Assembly: GCF_030936135.1 (NCBI RefSeq)
Contig: NC_082603.1
Coordinates: 29,017,236-29,081,235 of the forward strand
DNA length: 64,000 bases
Direction: 5' to 3'
Source: Gavia stellata
Lineage: Eukaryota > Chordata > Aves > Gaviiformes > Gaviidae
In this document: positions 37,325 to 49,100 of the stretch, piece after piece
Layout: each line of letters begins with the position of its first letter
Numbering within the stretch: the stretch's first letter is position 1
Made by a program: the position numbers and the translations under genes
The notes under the pieces: model-generated
Database searches by the model: none
Told to the model about the DNA's origin: nothing
The model's input: the letters and a program-made list of their open reading frames with translations, nothing else

Positions 37325-40300
37325 ACTGGTCAAAACCATTATTTCAGTCGGGGATCACCCTCAATGTCAACCGGGCTAGGAGTTTGCTAATATTTTGTAA
37401 CTTCGTGGGGAGGAGGCAAGGAATGAAAGAGCTGAGATGAAAAGAAATCAGCTTAGGTGAGCAGGATTTCATAGCAGGTCTGTAAACACAAATGTGCTGT
37501 TCTCTGAAGCTTAGGATTGATCTTTTTCTCCTCCTTCTTTTTCCTGCAATATGCTTCTGAAGCGTGGCTTGTCTCGGTTCTGGGGTCTGCTGGGGATGGT
37601 GCTTTTCCTTTAGACGCTGTTTGTGAGGAATGACCTTTCTCAGTGGGAAGCATGCTGCTCAGAACCGAGGACCTTCGATGTACGTTAAGAGTTAGCCCTG
37701 CGAGTCTCGGTTCCAGCCGAATCACTTGCTTTTTCATTCATAATTAAGGCTTAAAAATTCGCTTTTTTAGATCGGCTGGCAGGGCACCGGTTCCAGCTCT
37801 TTCCTTTCTGATCGTATAGGGTGCTATGTCCTAATTTTTAAGTGTGTGGCTGCGCAGGCAGGAGTTGGAACTCGTCCAACTGCTAACTATTGGAGCTGAT
37901 GAAACATTTTGCTTTTAATAATATCACATAATGATGGCGAAAAGGCTAGAATACCTAGCAAATAGCGAAAGAAGCGATTTATAAATCCGGAGGGGGGGAA
38001 AAAAGTGTGGTTATTTGTACTTAAGGTGTAAGTAATGAAATGTGGAAGTGGAGCTATAGGTCTTTTTAATTTCACACGTTAGAAAAACACTTTGTTAACT
38101 CCTCTCCACCCCCCCCCCCGAAACCATGATAATGATTTCTGAAATGGGGTTTTAAAACAGCATAGAGCTTGCGAATGTGCTCGAGATATTTACAGCTTTT
38201 TTTGGCTTAGCATCAAAATGTTAGAGCTGGAAAATAAGCACCTCTTGCTTAAAAAAGCAGGAATGACCCTTTTTTGACAATTTCGCTGAAGCTGGAGATC
38301 TGTGAGCTCCTCTCTGTCCTGTTAGCACCTAAATAGGGCATCGCATGGCAGTGCAGGCACTTGCAGCAACTTTTAAGAGAGTGAAAGGGTTTAAATTAAA
38401 AACTTGCACAAAGCCACTTCTTTAAGAAAGCAGGAAACATTTAGCTAGCTGGTTTATCCTCGGGACGAGGGCTGAAAACCGATTTGTCCCGCAGTAATGT
38501 ATTTTTTTTTTTCTAAAAACAGCTAACTGTCCGTGTCCTGAATTAAGGCATATTTTACACAATGGCAGAGCATCCAGCTATATTAAACACGCATCCGTGT
38601 CCTAACAATACTTCTTATCGCTGCCTAATCGTAAGTGAGTTAATGAACCACAACAAAAATCAAAACAGGAGAATCTCTCGACTTATTTTCAATATGTATC
38701 ATCTCGAAATGTGCTGTGGGTGCGTGACCACGCTCGAAAGAGCTCTCCGTCAGTGCACTCCCCACAGCTGAGATAATCTCTCCATAATCTCCCTCTCCAT
38801 TAAAACGCAGAGAATGCTCCTATATTAATACCAATGAATTTATATTTTTCTTCTGCATTTATCTTTAATTAAACAACTGCTCGGCTCGTCTTGCTCTGTA
38901 CTTTTTGTTTCTGATGAAGTGTACCTATGCAGGCCTCAAATACATGTCCTGCCCTTATGCTCTTTGTCAGACTTATTCAATTAATGCTTTCTCCTTCTTC
39001 GCCTCCCTCCCCCCAAGTGAAACTTCACAAAATAAAGGGCATTCGCTATACGGTGTAGCCCACGTCCCAATAGCATCACCCTGTCTGTGATTTTTCTCCC
39101 CCCCGCATCTTTAACTGAAGCCTTCACTCCCTTAGCCTGAAGACAGAAAACTCCCACTTAAACCAAACACAGGTTTTGAATTCCCAAATAATACAGCCTG
39201 GGCTCCCAAAAAGAGATCAAAATGTCCAGATTTTGCTAAAGAAAGAGAGATCGCAATGCTCTTGTTCTCTTTTACATCGCTTCCATCTCTAGTCAGAAGT
39301 GAAAGAAATGGCACATACGAAGCTGGAAGCCTTGGGGCACAGAGCAATCTCTTTCCCTGAATCCCAGCCTCTCTTATCTCCACTTCTGCTCTTGTCTGAG
39401 GATATAATATACTGGGCTGCTTTGCAGTCCGGTAATCGTATTTATTATAGCTTGCTTTTCTGAAAAAGCCTGATACAGATTTTTCACCGGGAGAGTTTTT
39501 CAGCAAATCCCCTGTAGAAATTGTACATTATGCTAAATCTAATGCACTGTAATGCTCATTTATGCAGATAAATTTTTTTACCAAGATTTTCAAATCAATG
39601 TGTGGACGTTTCTAAGAAAATAAAAAAGATAATTTTTTTTCGAATCTGACACTTACAATGAGACTAATTACAAGAACAGGAAAATGCTGCCTATAGGCTG
39701 GAGAGTATACATTACCGTGTTCATTTTTTGAAAGTCTTTGAGAAAACAAAAAAATGAGGAATTTGGGGGAAATCGGTGCAGGCTGTTAAGTCCCAAATAA
39801 GAGAAATTTGCGTTCTAATTATGACAGTATTATGATGCAATCGAGAACATTTAAAGAAGTTTTTTTTTGTTCCCTGAGAGAAACAGCCAGAAAATCCAAT
39901 TATTGTTGTTGGTGTTTTTTTTTTAAACGGATGTTTTTAACAACAGAATATAGCCACGGTTTACTTAGAGTGAAATTATGGAAGTATAATATAATATACT
40001 GGTTTTAGAAGAAAACTTCTGGAACTTTGAAACATTCTTTTTAACTTCTCCTTTTTGGGTGACATAATGAAACACAAATATTGGGGAGAAAAATTTCTTC
40101 TAGCATTTATTTTTCTTAGCAGACAGAGCTATGGTACAGTCCAAATATTTGTTTTATGATAATGCACAGACAATGTAAACACCTGAAAGCTTATAAAAAC
40201 ACATCCTACTTTTGCTGTTGCTGAGGTAAAATGTCTGTTCCTCAGAGATCCTATATTTGATGTTTAACGAGATTAAACAGTAATGCAAAGGTGTCTCAAT

Positions 40301-40631
40301 ACTTAGGCAAATAAAACCGAACTATACTTAATTTTCGTACCTTAAGAAACTGAGATAACTCACGTTAAAAAAAAAAAAAGGAGTTGTTATATCCCCATTC
40401 TACACCGCCTGTTTCAGACATGAGTCTCTCTGAGACAAAAAGCTATTACTACCGAAATGATAACATCTTTCACCATTTCAGCGAGTTTAGTAAAAAAAAG
40501 CATTAGAAATAGATGCTCTGGCGTATCCTTGGTTTTATAGGGGGGCTCTTCTGTCTGTTTTAAATGAGGATTGAGCCGTGACAGAACCCAGAGATAAGAA
40601 TCGAGGCTCTAAACCCCGCGCTGAAGCACAG

Positions 40632-40664
40632 CCCCCCCCCCCCCCCCCGGCCCCCCCCCCCCCC
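40632..40664 (+). repeat. C17-GG-C14 tract before the exon B acceptor
   Basis: Seventeen Cs, two Gs and fourteen Cs end 31 nt before the last base of the acceptor AG of CDKN2C exon B. The G-rich complement can form a quadruplex and the C strand an i-motif. The exact length may be uncertain in an assembly. Confidence 0.95.
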
Positions 40665-40695
40665 GCGGTATTCAACTCTTCTTTTTCTTTCACAG

Positions 40696-41070
40696 GTGAT
40701 GAAACTGGGGAACCCCGAAATTGCCAGGAGGTTGCTCATGAACGGTGCAAACCCCAATCTGAAAGACAGTACTGGCTTCGCTGTCATTCATGATGTAGCC
40801 AGAGAGGGTTTTCTGGACACTTTGCAGACTCTGCTGGAGTTTAAAGCTGATGTTAACATTGAGGATGAGGAGGGCAACCTGCCCTTGCACTTGGCGGCCC
40901 GGGAGGGGCACGTGCGGGTGGTGGAGCTCCTGCTGGAGCGCGCGGAGTGCAAGGTGGGCCACCAGAACAAGCGGGGGGCCACCGCCTACGACCTGGCCAA
41001 GCTCTACAAGAGGTCCGCCGTGGTGAAGCTCTTGGAGGACAGCAGCTTCTTCTCTGCAGACATGGATTAA
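40696..41070 (+). CDS. CDKN2C: CDKN2C (p18-INK4c) coding exon B, residues 44-167 and stop
   Basis: The exon starts with GTG ATG AAA (V44-M45-K46), so its GTG is an internal valine codon and not a start. It encodes the rest of ankyrin repeat 2 (GNPEIARRLL, residues 48-57), repeat 3 (TGFAVIHDVAREGFLDTLQT, 69-88), repeat 4 (EGNLPLHLAAREGHVRVVEL, 102-121) and repeat 5 (RGATAYDLAKLYKRSAVVKL, 136-155), ending at TAA 41068-41070. The CDK-facing landmarks of the family, A72, H75-D76 and D84, are all present. Full length is 167 residues against 168 in human. The last ten or so residues (DSSFFSADMD) differ from the human tail, which is normal for this poorly conserved end. Third positions become strongly GC-rich from about residue 100. 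Confidence 0.98.
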   Translation: MMKLGNPEIARRLLMNGANPNLKDSTGFAVIHDVAREGFLDTLQTLLEFKADVNIEDEEGNLPLHLAAREGHVRVVELLLERAECKVGHQNKRGATAYDLAKLYKRSAVVKLLEDSSFFSADMD

Positions 41071-42060
41071 ACCCGGCTCGGAGGCGCTCTCCTTTGGACA
41101 TGAAGGCTTTCAGCCGCTTCTTCTTCCCCCCTCCTTTTTAATAACATTTGTTGCAACCTTACTTCTATGCTTTTTTTTCTTTTTTCATTTTTTTTTGAAC
41201 AAGCGATAGTGTAAGTCTCAAGAAATTCTAGAGGTGGGTTTTTAGATAATGGAAATGTTTTAAATCCACGCTCCCAGCAATTTCTTACACCTGCCATTTA
41301 CTAAGTACTCACAGACTCAGCCGTGCATATGTCGGTTGCTCATACCTAGTTTTCCAGTATCAAGTTTTACAATTTATTTTAGGTCATTCGTATTAAAACA
41401 TTAATACAAGAGCTACGTATTCACATGCTTAGTGTTGCTGGACTTTTCTGAAAAAGAAATAGCATACTGTGATTTCTCCCACCTCTCAACGCACCCCCCT
41501 CCTCTTTCCTCCCCCCCCCCCGCCTCGGTCAGGCTTAAGAGTTTGAAGTCCTGTTTTGGATTAAAACAGCCTTTTAAGGGGTAACCTGCAACCCCCTGCT
41601 CAGGCAGAGCTTGACGTCGAAGGCTGCTTGGCCTGAGGACAGAGGATGGCGCTTAGAGGCTTTGGGAAATAGCTGCACTTTGACACTAACAAGAGCTTGT
41701 AGAAGTAGGTCACTTACTTTCTAAATGTAGATGACACTTTTCCTCTTTGTGTATTTAAACTTTCACCAAGCTGGTTTTGAATTTAGTTACCAGAAAGAGT
41801 ATAAGTGGTGTTTTTTTGATTGCCAGAGGTTTGAAACAGCTCAGTTCAGTAGTTCGTGTTTACTGTGCACTGAACAAGACGTTTTTTCTAGTTTCAAAAC
41901 AAGCAGCAGAGCAGCATTGTCAGAGGCAAGAGGACTCGAAGGATGCAAGACAAGTTTTCTGGTCGCTTCATGAGCTGAGCGCAGTTTAGATGCTCTTTAA
42001 GAAATATTTGCTTTCCACCAACTATACTGTTTTGCCTGGAAATAAACTATTTTAATGATA
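41071..42060 (+). other. CDKN2C: CDKN2C 3' UTR (probable)
   Basis: AT-rich sequence follows the stop codon. Two candidate poly-A signals are seen: ATTAAA at 41392-41397, followed by a GT-rich stretch near 41428, and a canonical AATAAA at 42041-42046. They would give 3' UTRs of roughly 0.35 and 1 kb. The open frames inside, for example 41731-41973, have no recognisable domain. Confidence 0.6.
42041..42046 (+). terminator. CDKN2C: Candidate distal poly-A signal AATAAA of CDKN2C
   Basis: This is the first canonical AATAAA seen downstream of the CDKN2C stop, about 970 nt away. The proximal alternative is the ATTAAA at 41392. Cleavage would be expected 10-30 nt further on. Confidence 0.5.
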
Positions 42061-44660
42061 GATGCATCTCACAAAACAGGACTATTTGAATATGGTGACA
42101 TTTAGGAAGCAGCACGTTTGATATTCGGGAAGTTCTGTCATTGCTTGCACCTAAAACACAATTTAACCATTGAATTTTTTCCATTGCGATACAGCTGAGA
42201 GTATTCATCAGACTCAAATGCATTTGCCTCTCCAGCTACAACAGGAGCTAACGACGCTCAGCACCGTATTGGGAAGAGTTTTGTAGGAAACTTTTAACGT
42301 TTGTAGTTAAATGTTATTGGACAGATGGGCAGTTTAAAGTGCTTTATTTTGAATAGTCTAAATATTAATTGCGCGAAATAGAAGGTTTTAAACTAATGCA
42401 AAATGAATAGTACTTAAAATAGGACTTAAAAGAGGAGGGGGTGTACATCAGTTTAGATTTTAACTCTTCAAAAAAAAAAAGGTTTTAGCCCTACAAAATC
42501 AGTTACTACCGTTTATCAAGTAAAAAGTAATTCGCTGAAACTGTCTGTCACGTTTACGAGACGCTCTGTCACACTGCTGTGTTTTCTGATTAAAAACCTC
42601 TGTGAAATGCGAAGTTTTGCGCGCTTTTGTTGCCAGTTTTTGTTCACGAAGGATCTAGAGGTCTTTAACCCAAGCAGCACGGCACACAGGATGCCTGGCT
42701 GGGGAAATACCCCACAAGATACCCGGTATAAAGAGCACTAAACCCATCTGAAGTATTAAACCCGAGCAACGTAATCCGCAGGTCCCCGGGGTGAAGTGAC
42801 CCAAACCACTCTCTGTGGCTGTCCCTCGCCCTTTCCTCATGTCCTGGAGGATGCTCCAAGCCTTTTCCTTCTCCACAGCCAGTGCCCTGCACTCTTCTTT
42901 AAAGCAGAAAGCCGCCCTACCACCAGGATTTCTCCCATTCGCTGCTACAGCAGAGGGGAACCCCGAAAGGTAATGCTCGTCTTTCTCGCTTATTTTTCAC
43001 CTGTGCTGCTAAAAAACCTCATCCCGGACCCCTTTTGAGCTCCGTCAGCATTTCATTTGCGCTAAGCCGAAGTTTAAGTAGTGGCTTAATAAAACAACTG
43101 CTTTTCCGAGAAAAATGCCCCGCCTGGTCAGAAATAGCGGCTTTTATGGCATGCCCAGAAGTTCCCGTTTCAAGCCAGGACCTGTTAGACCACGGCCGTG
43201 CCTATAGCGTTAGCGGGTGGGAGACGGGCGGTATAGGGTCTGGCTTAAAGGTACGGTGTACTCGCTTTTACTGCTGCCTTGTCTCTGTAAGCCGCTCCGT
43301 CCATCGGCAACAATATTATCCACTGAAGTTCCTAGGTAGGTACTTTGCAAGCGAAAACTACTCTCTGTCGCCCCAGGAAGTTAGTAGTTATTCCAAAAAG
43401 CCCCCGGGAAACCGAAGGAACAACTGAGCTGGGGGGTTACCTGCACCTTGCGGGGTCTGCAGGGGGTCAGGCGCGCCTGGCTGCGGGGGGGCAGCTTCCC
43501 TGCGGGAGTTTTTCCATGTACTGAGCGAGGAGAAAATGATATAAAGCGAGTCTCATTAGCAGGGAATCTTTATACCGAAAAAGGATTCTAATCTCGGGTG
43601 TGGTTTCAGAAATCACTTTCGGGATTTTTCCCCGGCCGTCTGGCAACATCAAAAAGTCCAGTTTTACAAATTCGCATGTCTGTGAAAACGTCGACAATAA
43701 TATTGACCCGGAGATGCGAAACTGCAGCCTGTGAGATGGAACGAAATATGTCTGAGAGCTTTTATTGAGACATAAACCAACTGAAAAGCCAGCCTCCCAG
43801 GCAGGAGCAGAGATTGCCCTGCAGCAGCCCAGGAACAGGCAGTAAACAATACAGCATCGAGATGAGATGTATAAATAGAAACAAATACAGCAAGCACAGA
43901 AAAATGTGAAGCAAGAGAGTATAACACGTAGCGGTAGCAGGATTCATACCCACCAGGCTACGTGGGAATACAACGGCGGGGAAAGAGCCCTCTCCCCGAA
44001 TTCGGGTGCACGGATGAGCACAGCTGTTGCACTTGACCTTTGTTTCTAAATCATCCTCGGAACAACGGCGGGGGCTGCTGAATTCCTGTTGAAAAGGGGC
44101 AGATCCTAAAGGCACCCTACAGGGAACGAAGAGAGTCTAATCTGGGGCAGCAGCACCGTGAGAGGGTGAAAGCGCCGGTCGGTGAATGCCGGGGGGAGAG
44201 GGGGAGAGGCGCAGGGCTAACGCAGGCGCGTAAAGCTGGCCGCGCACTTACAGAGGGGAGCGTAAATTAGAAGGTATTTGGAGGTGAGTTCAGCTCAGTC
44301 GCCAGCGCAATCAATGACTGCACACTGAAGCACACGAAAAGACTCTCTTTCCAGTTTTCGGTGTGAGGAGAGGCATGAAATCAAGGCTTTCTCCCATGGT
44401 GGGATGAGAAATGAGCTTCGTAGGAAATGCCGTTGCGTTGTTCACATGAAGAAAGAGTTAAAACAATAGAAACCCACCACTTTTTAGCTTTTAAAAGAAA
44501 GAAAAGGGCCTCTTCCACAAATGTACCTGGCAATTGACTGGGCAGCCAGAAGCAGCCATACCTTATTACCTACTTAATAAAAGTGCTGAAATTCCCTCGA
44601 AAAAGCGAGGGGAGGAAAGCTGCTGCATTTGTTTGCGAGGACGGCTATACCGGGCATGGC
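42061..44660. other. Intergenic DNA downstream of CDKN2C
   Basis: No gene, transposon or RNA was recognised. Composition is mixed, with CpGs moderately frequent from about 43000 onward, suggesting the edge of regulatory DNA that leads into the CpG island at 44780. Open frames here, such as 43035-43427, have no domain. Confidence 0.6.
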
Positions 44661-44779
44661 GGGGGGGTGGGGGCGAGGGGGGGGGGGGAACGGAGAAAGG
44701 AGGAAAGCGGGAAGGAAAGAGAGAAAGAAAGCAAGATTTCTCACCAAGTCTCAGAAAAGCCTGCCCCACAGCCCATGCA

Positions 44780-45480
44780 TTCAAAATGTCGGTGCTCCCG
44801 GAGGGCTCTGCCGGGATCCCCGGGCGGGAGGGAGGGTCGGGGCCGGCGGAGGTGCGGGGCAGGTCGGGCGGCCCCCGGGGAGCGCGCCCGGGCGCGGGGC
44901 CGCCGGGCGGGGGGGGGGCGCCCGGCTCCGAAACCGTTAGGTTGTCTTCTACCGTTCCTCTCCCCTTTCTCTTCCTGTCCAAATATTTTTAAATTTACGC
45001 GCCTTAAATAACAGTCTGATTTTATTTATTTAGTTTCCTCCGCGGGCTCTGCCGCCGCTTCGCCTCGGCCCCCCGCCGCGAAGGGCCCCGAGGGCGGCCG
45101 CCGGCCCGCGCAGCGCTCCGCGCCCGACCGCGGCTCCGCGGGCGCCCCGGCCACCGCCGCCGCCTTCCCTCCTCGCCTCGGCCGCCGCATTTCTTCGCAA
45201 CTTGCACTGCGCCCTTTTTTTTTTTTTCTTCTCCCTTTTTTTTTTTTTTTTCTTCCCTTTTTCCCTCCCTTTCCTCCCTCCCTCTCCCCGCCGCCGGGAC
45301 TGGAGCCGCCTCAGCATAACCCCGCTGCCTCCGCAGCCCCTCAGCCGCAGTGAGTACAGCGAAGGGACCCGCGGCTGCCGGGGGGGTGTTTGTGACACGT
45401 ATCTGCGGCCGCTGCCCGGGCTGCGGCGGCGGCGCTCCCGCTGCAGCGCGGGGCTCTCCTTCCCCCCCCCCGCCCCGATT
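44780..45480. promoter_or_regulatory. CpG island with no recognised gene
   Basis: From about 44780 to 45200 and again from 45290 to 45480 the sequence is very GC- and CpG-rich, interrupted by an AT-rich gap near 44980-45040 and a homopyrimidine tract. This looks like an unmethylated promoter. No known coding start follows on either strand within the window, and RNF11, which lies further along in mammals, was not found. A plus-strand GTGAGT donor-like site lies near 45350. It may drive a noncoding RNA or an alternative distal first exon. Confidence 0.55.
45212..45289 (+). repeat. 78-bp uninterrupted homopyrimidine tract
   Basis: Every base from 45212 to 45289 is C or T, mostly long T runs followed by CCTCCC words. 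It lies in the middle of the CpG island and could adopt triplex (H-DNA) structure. Confidence 0.95.
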
Positions 45481-46052
45481 TCAGGGATGCAGAAGCATCT
45501 TCTCCCAGCGCAGCCCACGCAGGAGACAAAAAGAAGCAGGTTCGCCTCCAGGTTCCCTCGGGAAATGGGAAGCAAGGTGTATCTCCCAGCCAGAGCTTTT
45601 CATGACCTTTTGTTACATTTGGAAATTACAGACGGGGGAAAGAGGGAGGGAAAAAAAAAATAAAAATCCACGCTTCTTGGCTTCTGTGTCGCAGAGGCGA
45701 GGAGGTTCCCTTCGGGTGGAAACTACATGGCACATTTCTGATAGCCAGATGTGCCAAGTCTTGCTCTGCAGACCTCATTTACAGAGCACCGCTCGACCAA
45801 AATCCACTTCTGCCACGGCACTGAGTGGTAAGATGGCTTCTTGCATTTTGAAGAAGCACTAAGGACAAATCACCGGGGACGTTTCACGGTGCTAAAGGTT
45901 GCTGCTTGTCATTTTGTACTCTTCCCCAGAACGTTTGAGTTACCTTTCAGCACGGTGTCAGTTGTAACTGTGCAAAGTTAATCCCAAGGAACTAGGAGGA
46001 AGAGAACTCCTGTGTGTTGGATACTTTAGAATAACCTTGACCTTTCATTAGT

Positions 46053-46135
46053 GCTTATCCTAAAAGATAGGGAAAGCAGGGGATCCCTAAAAGATAGGGA
46101 AAGCTTATCCTAAAAGATAGGGAAAGCAGGGGATC
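46053..46135 (+). repeat. 50-bp-period tandem duplication with nested copy
   Basis: A 33-bp sequence at 46053-46085 recurs exactly at 46103-46135. The 19-mer CCTAAAAGATAGGGAAAGC occurs three times, at 46059, 46086 and 46109. It is a recent local duplication, not part of a known element. Confidence 0.95.
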
Positions 46136-49100
46136 GGGCAAGGCACCTGCAAAAGCAGAAATGAGACAGAAATGAGACACCTCTCTTTTTAAAGCAACGT
46201 TAAAGTGGCTTCTGAATCCTACAAAAGAAGGGGCACCGAGGGGCTAAAAGACAAAATGCAGAGCTCGCTGGCAAAATTGGGGTTGATACCCGGGCACGGG
46301 ACCCTGAGGGAATTTCCTCAGCCCAGGATGCATTTTCTGCCGTTAGTCCAATCAGCGCTGCTGCAGCTCCAACTGCCAAAAAGGGAAAATTCCCTCCGAA
46401 AGAAACTGAATCAGCCAAAAGTATAATCAGCTTTTCAGGGAAGTACAAGACCACTGAACCATGTTTCCAGTTGCATTTCTTTGTTCCTCTGTAACTGCTT
46501 TCTGATATTTGCAGAAGTAATTAGGAGGGCCACTGGTATTTATCAGTGTTTTAAATAAAAAAGCCTCATTCTGTGGAGGCAGCGGGAAACATTCTGCTTC
46601 GCAGTGCAGCCACTAAAAGGTTAAAGTCAATTCACAGCTCCTGGTGAAAGTTTTCCTTCAGCAGATAGTGCCTATCAAGATGGTCTTTCTCTTCTCCTGT
46701 TACACCCTGCGAGCAGGAAACGGGCAGCATTTATATGGCAACTCAGCCCTCTTCACCCCTCAAGATTAAGATTATTATCAACACAATGATATTTTAATGA
46801 ACACTTTTATACGCGGAGCTGATGAACGTTTAAAGGAAAAGACACTCGCACAGCACAAACCCCAGGAAAATGCGGTGTCCTGCAGGAACACTGACGATTC
46901 AAAAGCTTTTCAGGGTTTGGCCCTAATGAAACACAAGACCGGTCCCGGGTGCACCCTGCATTTACATGCAGAGTATACCGCAGGCCGGAATAAGGGCTTC
47001 CGCTAAAGTTAATTGCCATTTTCTGCTGAGGGAAGATCGCATATTTAGGCCTTAAGTTATTAACATATATTCTGATAGAAATAGGGACATCTGGATACAC
47101 TTTGTCAAATCAAAGAGAGTGCTTTCTGCTTCAGATATGTTACCAGCGAGGTGATGTACCACCATTTGAATATCTGCACTCCTAAATCAGGCACACAGGT
47201 TGGGAGCGTATTGATCGGTCATGAACTTTTGCTTATATTTAGTAACGCTGGAAAACAGGCAGAGAAGATTTTCAGTCCACACTAGCTAGAATACCAGCAG
47301 GCCTGGAAACTGAGCTGTTAATTGTAAATACTTCCTACAGAACAGATCTTTTTTTTTTATTTTCTGAAAGGAGAAGTAGACTCTGGTAGAAAAAGCAGCT
47401 TTGTATCTGGACATACCATAGTCCTTGAGGGTGTGACCGTAGGTGCACAAACAAAGCTGCATTTAATCTCTCTAAGGGAATTCTATAGAGAACATCTGCG
47501 AAAGAGAAAAGTATATTTGTTTCATGAGCACTGTAACTTTTAATAGTATCACCTCCTTGCACCAACATTTATGCTCTAAATAGTGTCACGTCTGTGGATT
47601 TTTCAGATGTAATTTGTTTTAGCTCCTGTAAAATAAGGGCTGCAGACAAAAAGCTGTGCTACACTGTGAGATATTCACAGTATTCACAACCCAGCACTGT
47701 GTGCATATATTGGAGTGAACAACAATTTCCTTCCTGTACGAGCATTTTAATTTATAGAAGCATATTGTTTTGTGTAAAGAAGGTAGTAGATAATTAACTG
47801 TATTCATTTAATCTAATTATAGGCCTCTGAGGCAAAAAGCTGACACTTTTCATTGTGGTATATTCAGAGAAGTTAATTGAAAAAACGTTGCAGCCACGAG
47901 GCATAACATGCCCATCGTATATTTGATACTAATTCTTTTCTCAAAAATGGGGTGAATCTGATGCTCGCTAGAGATAAAGATTACCGTTACTCACTCGAGT
48001 AAGGCAAAGTCTGGGGCAGCTCGTCATGCAATGCTGCAGTGCACTGCAGTATCTCTGCAATTCCAGAGCTAACCACAGACAACTTAATTTGCCAAATTGC
48101 GAGATGGTTTTGTAATGTACACAAGTATCTATTACAAATTAAGACAAGATTGAACACACTTTTAGCTGGGACGTAGGTCAGAGTTTGAACAGACATCTGC
48201 TTCAAGAAGCAATAGGTCAATGTATCAACTCTTACCTCTATTTAATCTTCAGGAGAAAATAGCAGTAACAGCAGCCTTACCCCTAGGAGTTGTTTATTAG
48301 GAGTGTCCTTTGTGTTTTTAAGCTATCAGTATGACAAACAGATAAATAGACAGCGAATCAACACTTGCAACTCCCAAGTATATAAAAAGAAGTGTATGTC
48401 AGACCATTTGCAGTTTCAGAGTAATTTTTCCCATCACCTGATACATACCAACAACTTAATCTCTGACAGCAGTGCTACTTTCATTCTCAAAAGGAAAGTA
48501 AAGCAGCTCAGCTCTGCAAAGCTTGCCTCCCAGCTGACAGAGAACATGACAGACCAAACGTGCTGCTTGTGGGGAAGCGTTTGACATTTATGTTACAGAA
48601 ATTCCAGCTTGCAAGCTGAATTCATGATGTTAGAGGCAAATATCACCTTTTCCCCCTACTTTATCACTGGCAGAGTGTAACTCCGGTGTCTGCAGCTCTG
48701 GCAGTACTATGGGGCAGGACACCTCCCTCTCCCACTCCAGCTGCTGCACTCCCCGGCTCCTGCTCGAGGGACCCCCATTTCTGCTCTGCCCGTGGGCATG
48801 CAGAGGCCACCCAGTGCACCCAGCCCTCTCCACCCCTCTCTTCCCATGTCTCCAGGTGTCATTGTTCCTAGCTGGTGGGAGAAAAAAATTGCAAAGGCAG
48901 TGCTGCTCATCCCTGTGCTGAAGCGTGCCTAATGACTGTGGTGACGGTACAAGCCCTCTTAGATGACAAACCCCCCCAGTGAAAGGCCATCGAGCTAAGC
49001 GCAGGGCCTTGCTTTGCTCTGCCAGTGAGAGGCATTGCTGGCAGCCCTACCTATAATTTTAAAATTACTTAAAATATTTTCAAATGTATTTTGCAGAAAT

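Larger units (their letters stand above)
37143..40695 (+). other. CDKN2C: CDKN2C intron between the coding exons (3553 bp)
   Basis: The intron is bounded by the GTTGGT donor and by a pyrimidine-rich acceptor, TTCTTTTTCTTTCACAG, ending at 40695. Its right end has an unusual C17-GG-C14 run (40632-40664) just before the pyrimidine tract. The rest is ordinary AT-rich DNA, with no repeat element or further exon recognised. A stretch at about 39500-39620, rich in TAAT and ATGC words, looks like possible conserved noncoding DNA, but only alignment could tell. Confidence 0.9.

Noticed and set aside
40578-40793. 71-codon frame crossing the C-tract and exon B acceptor
   Set aside because: It is out of frame with CDKN2C and results from the C-run reading as prolines.
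45202-45663. 153-codon open frame downstream of the orphan CpG island
   Set aside because: It starts inside the homopyrimidine tract and translates as Phe/Pro/Ser runs; no domain.
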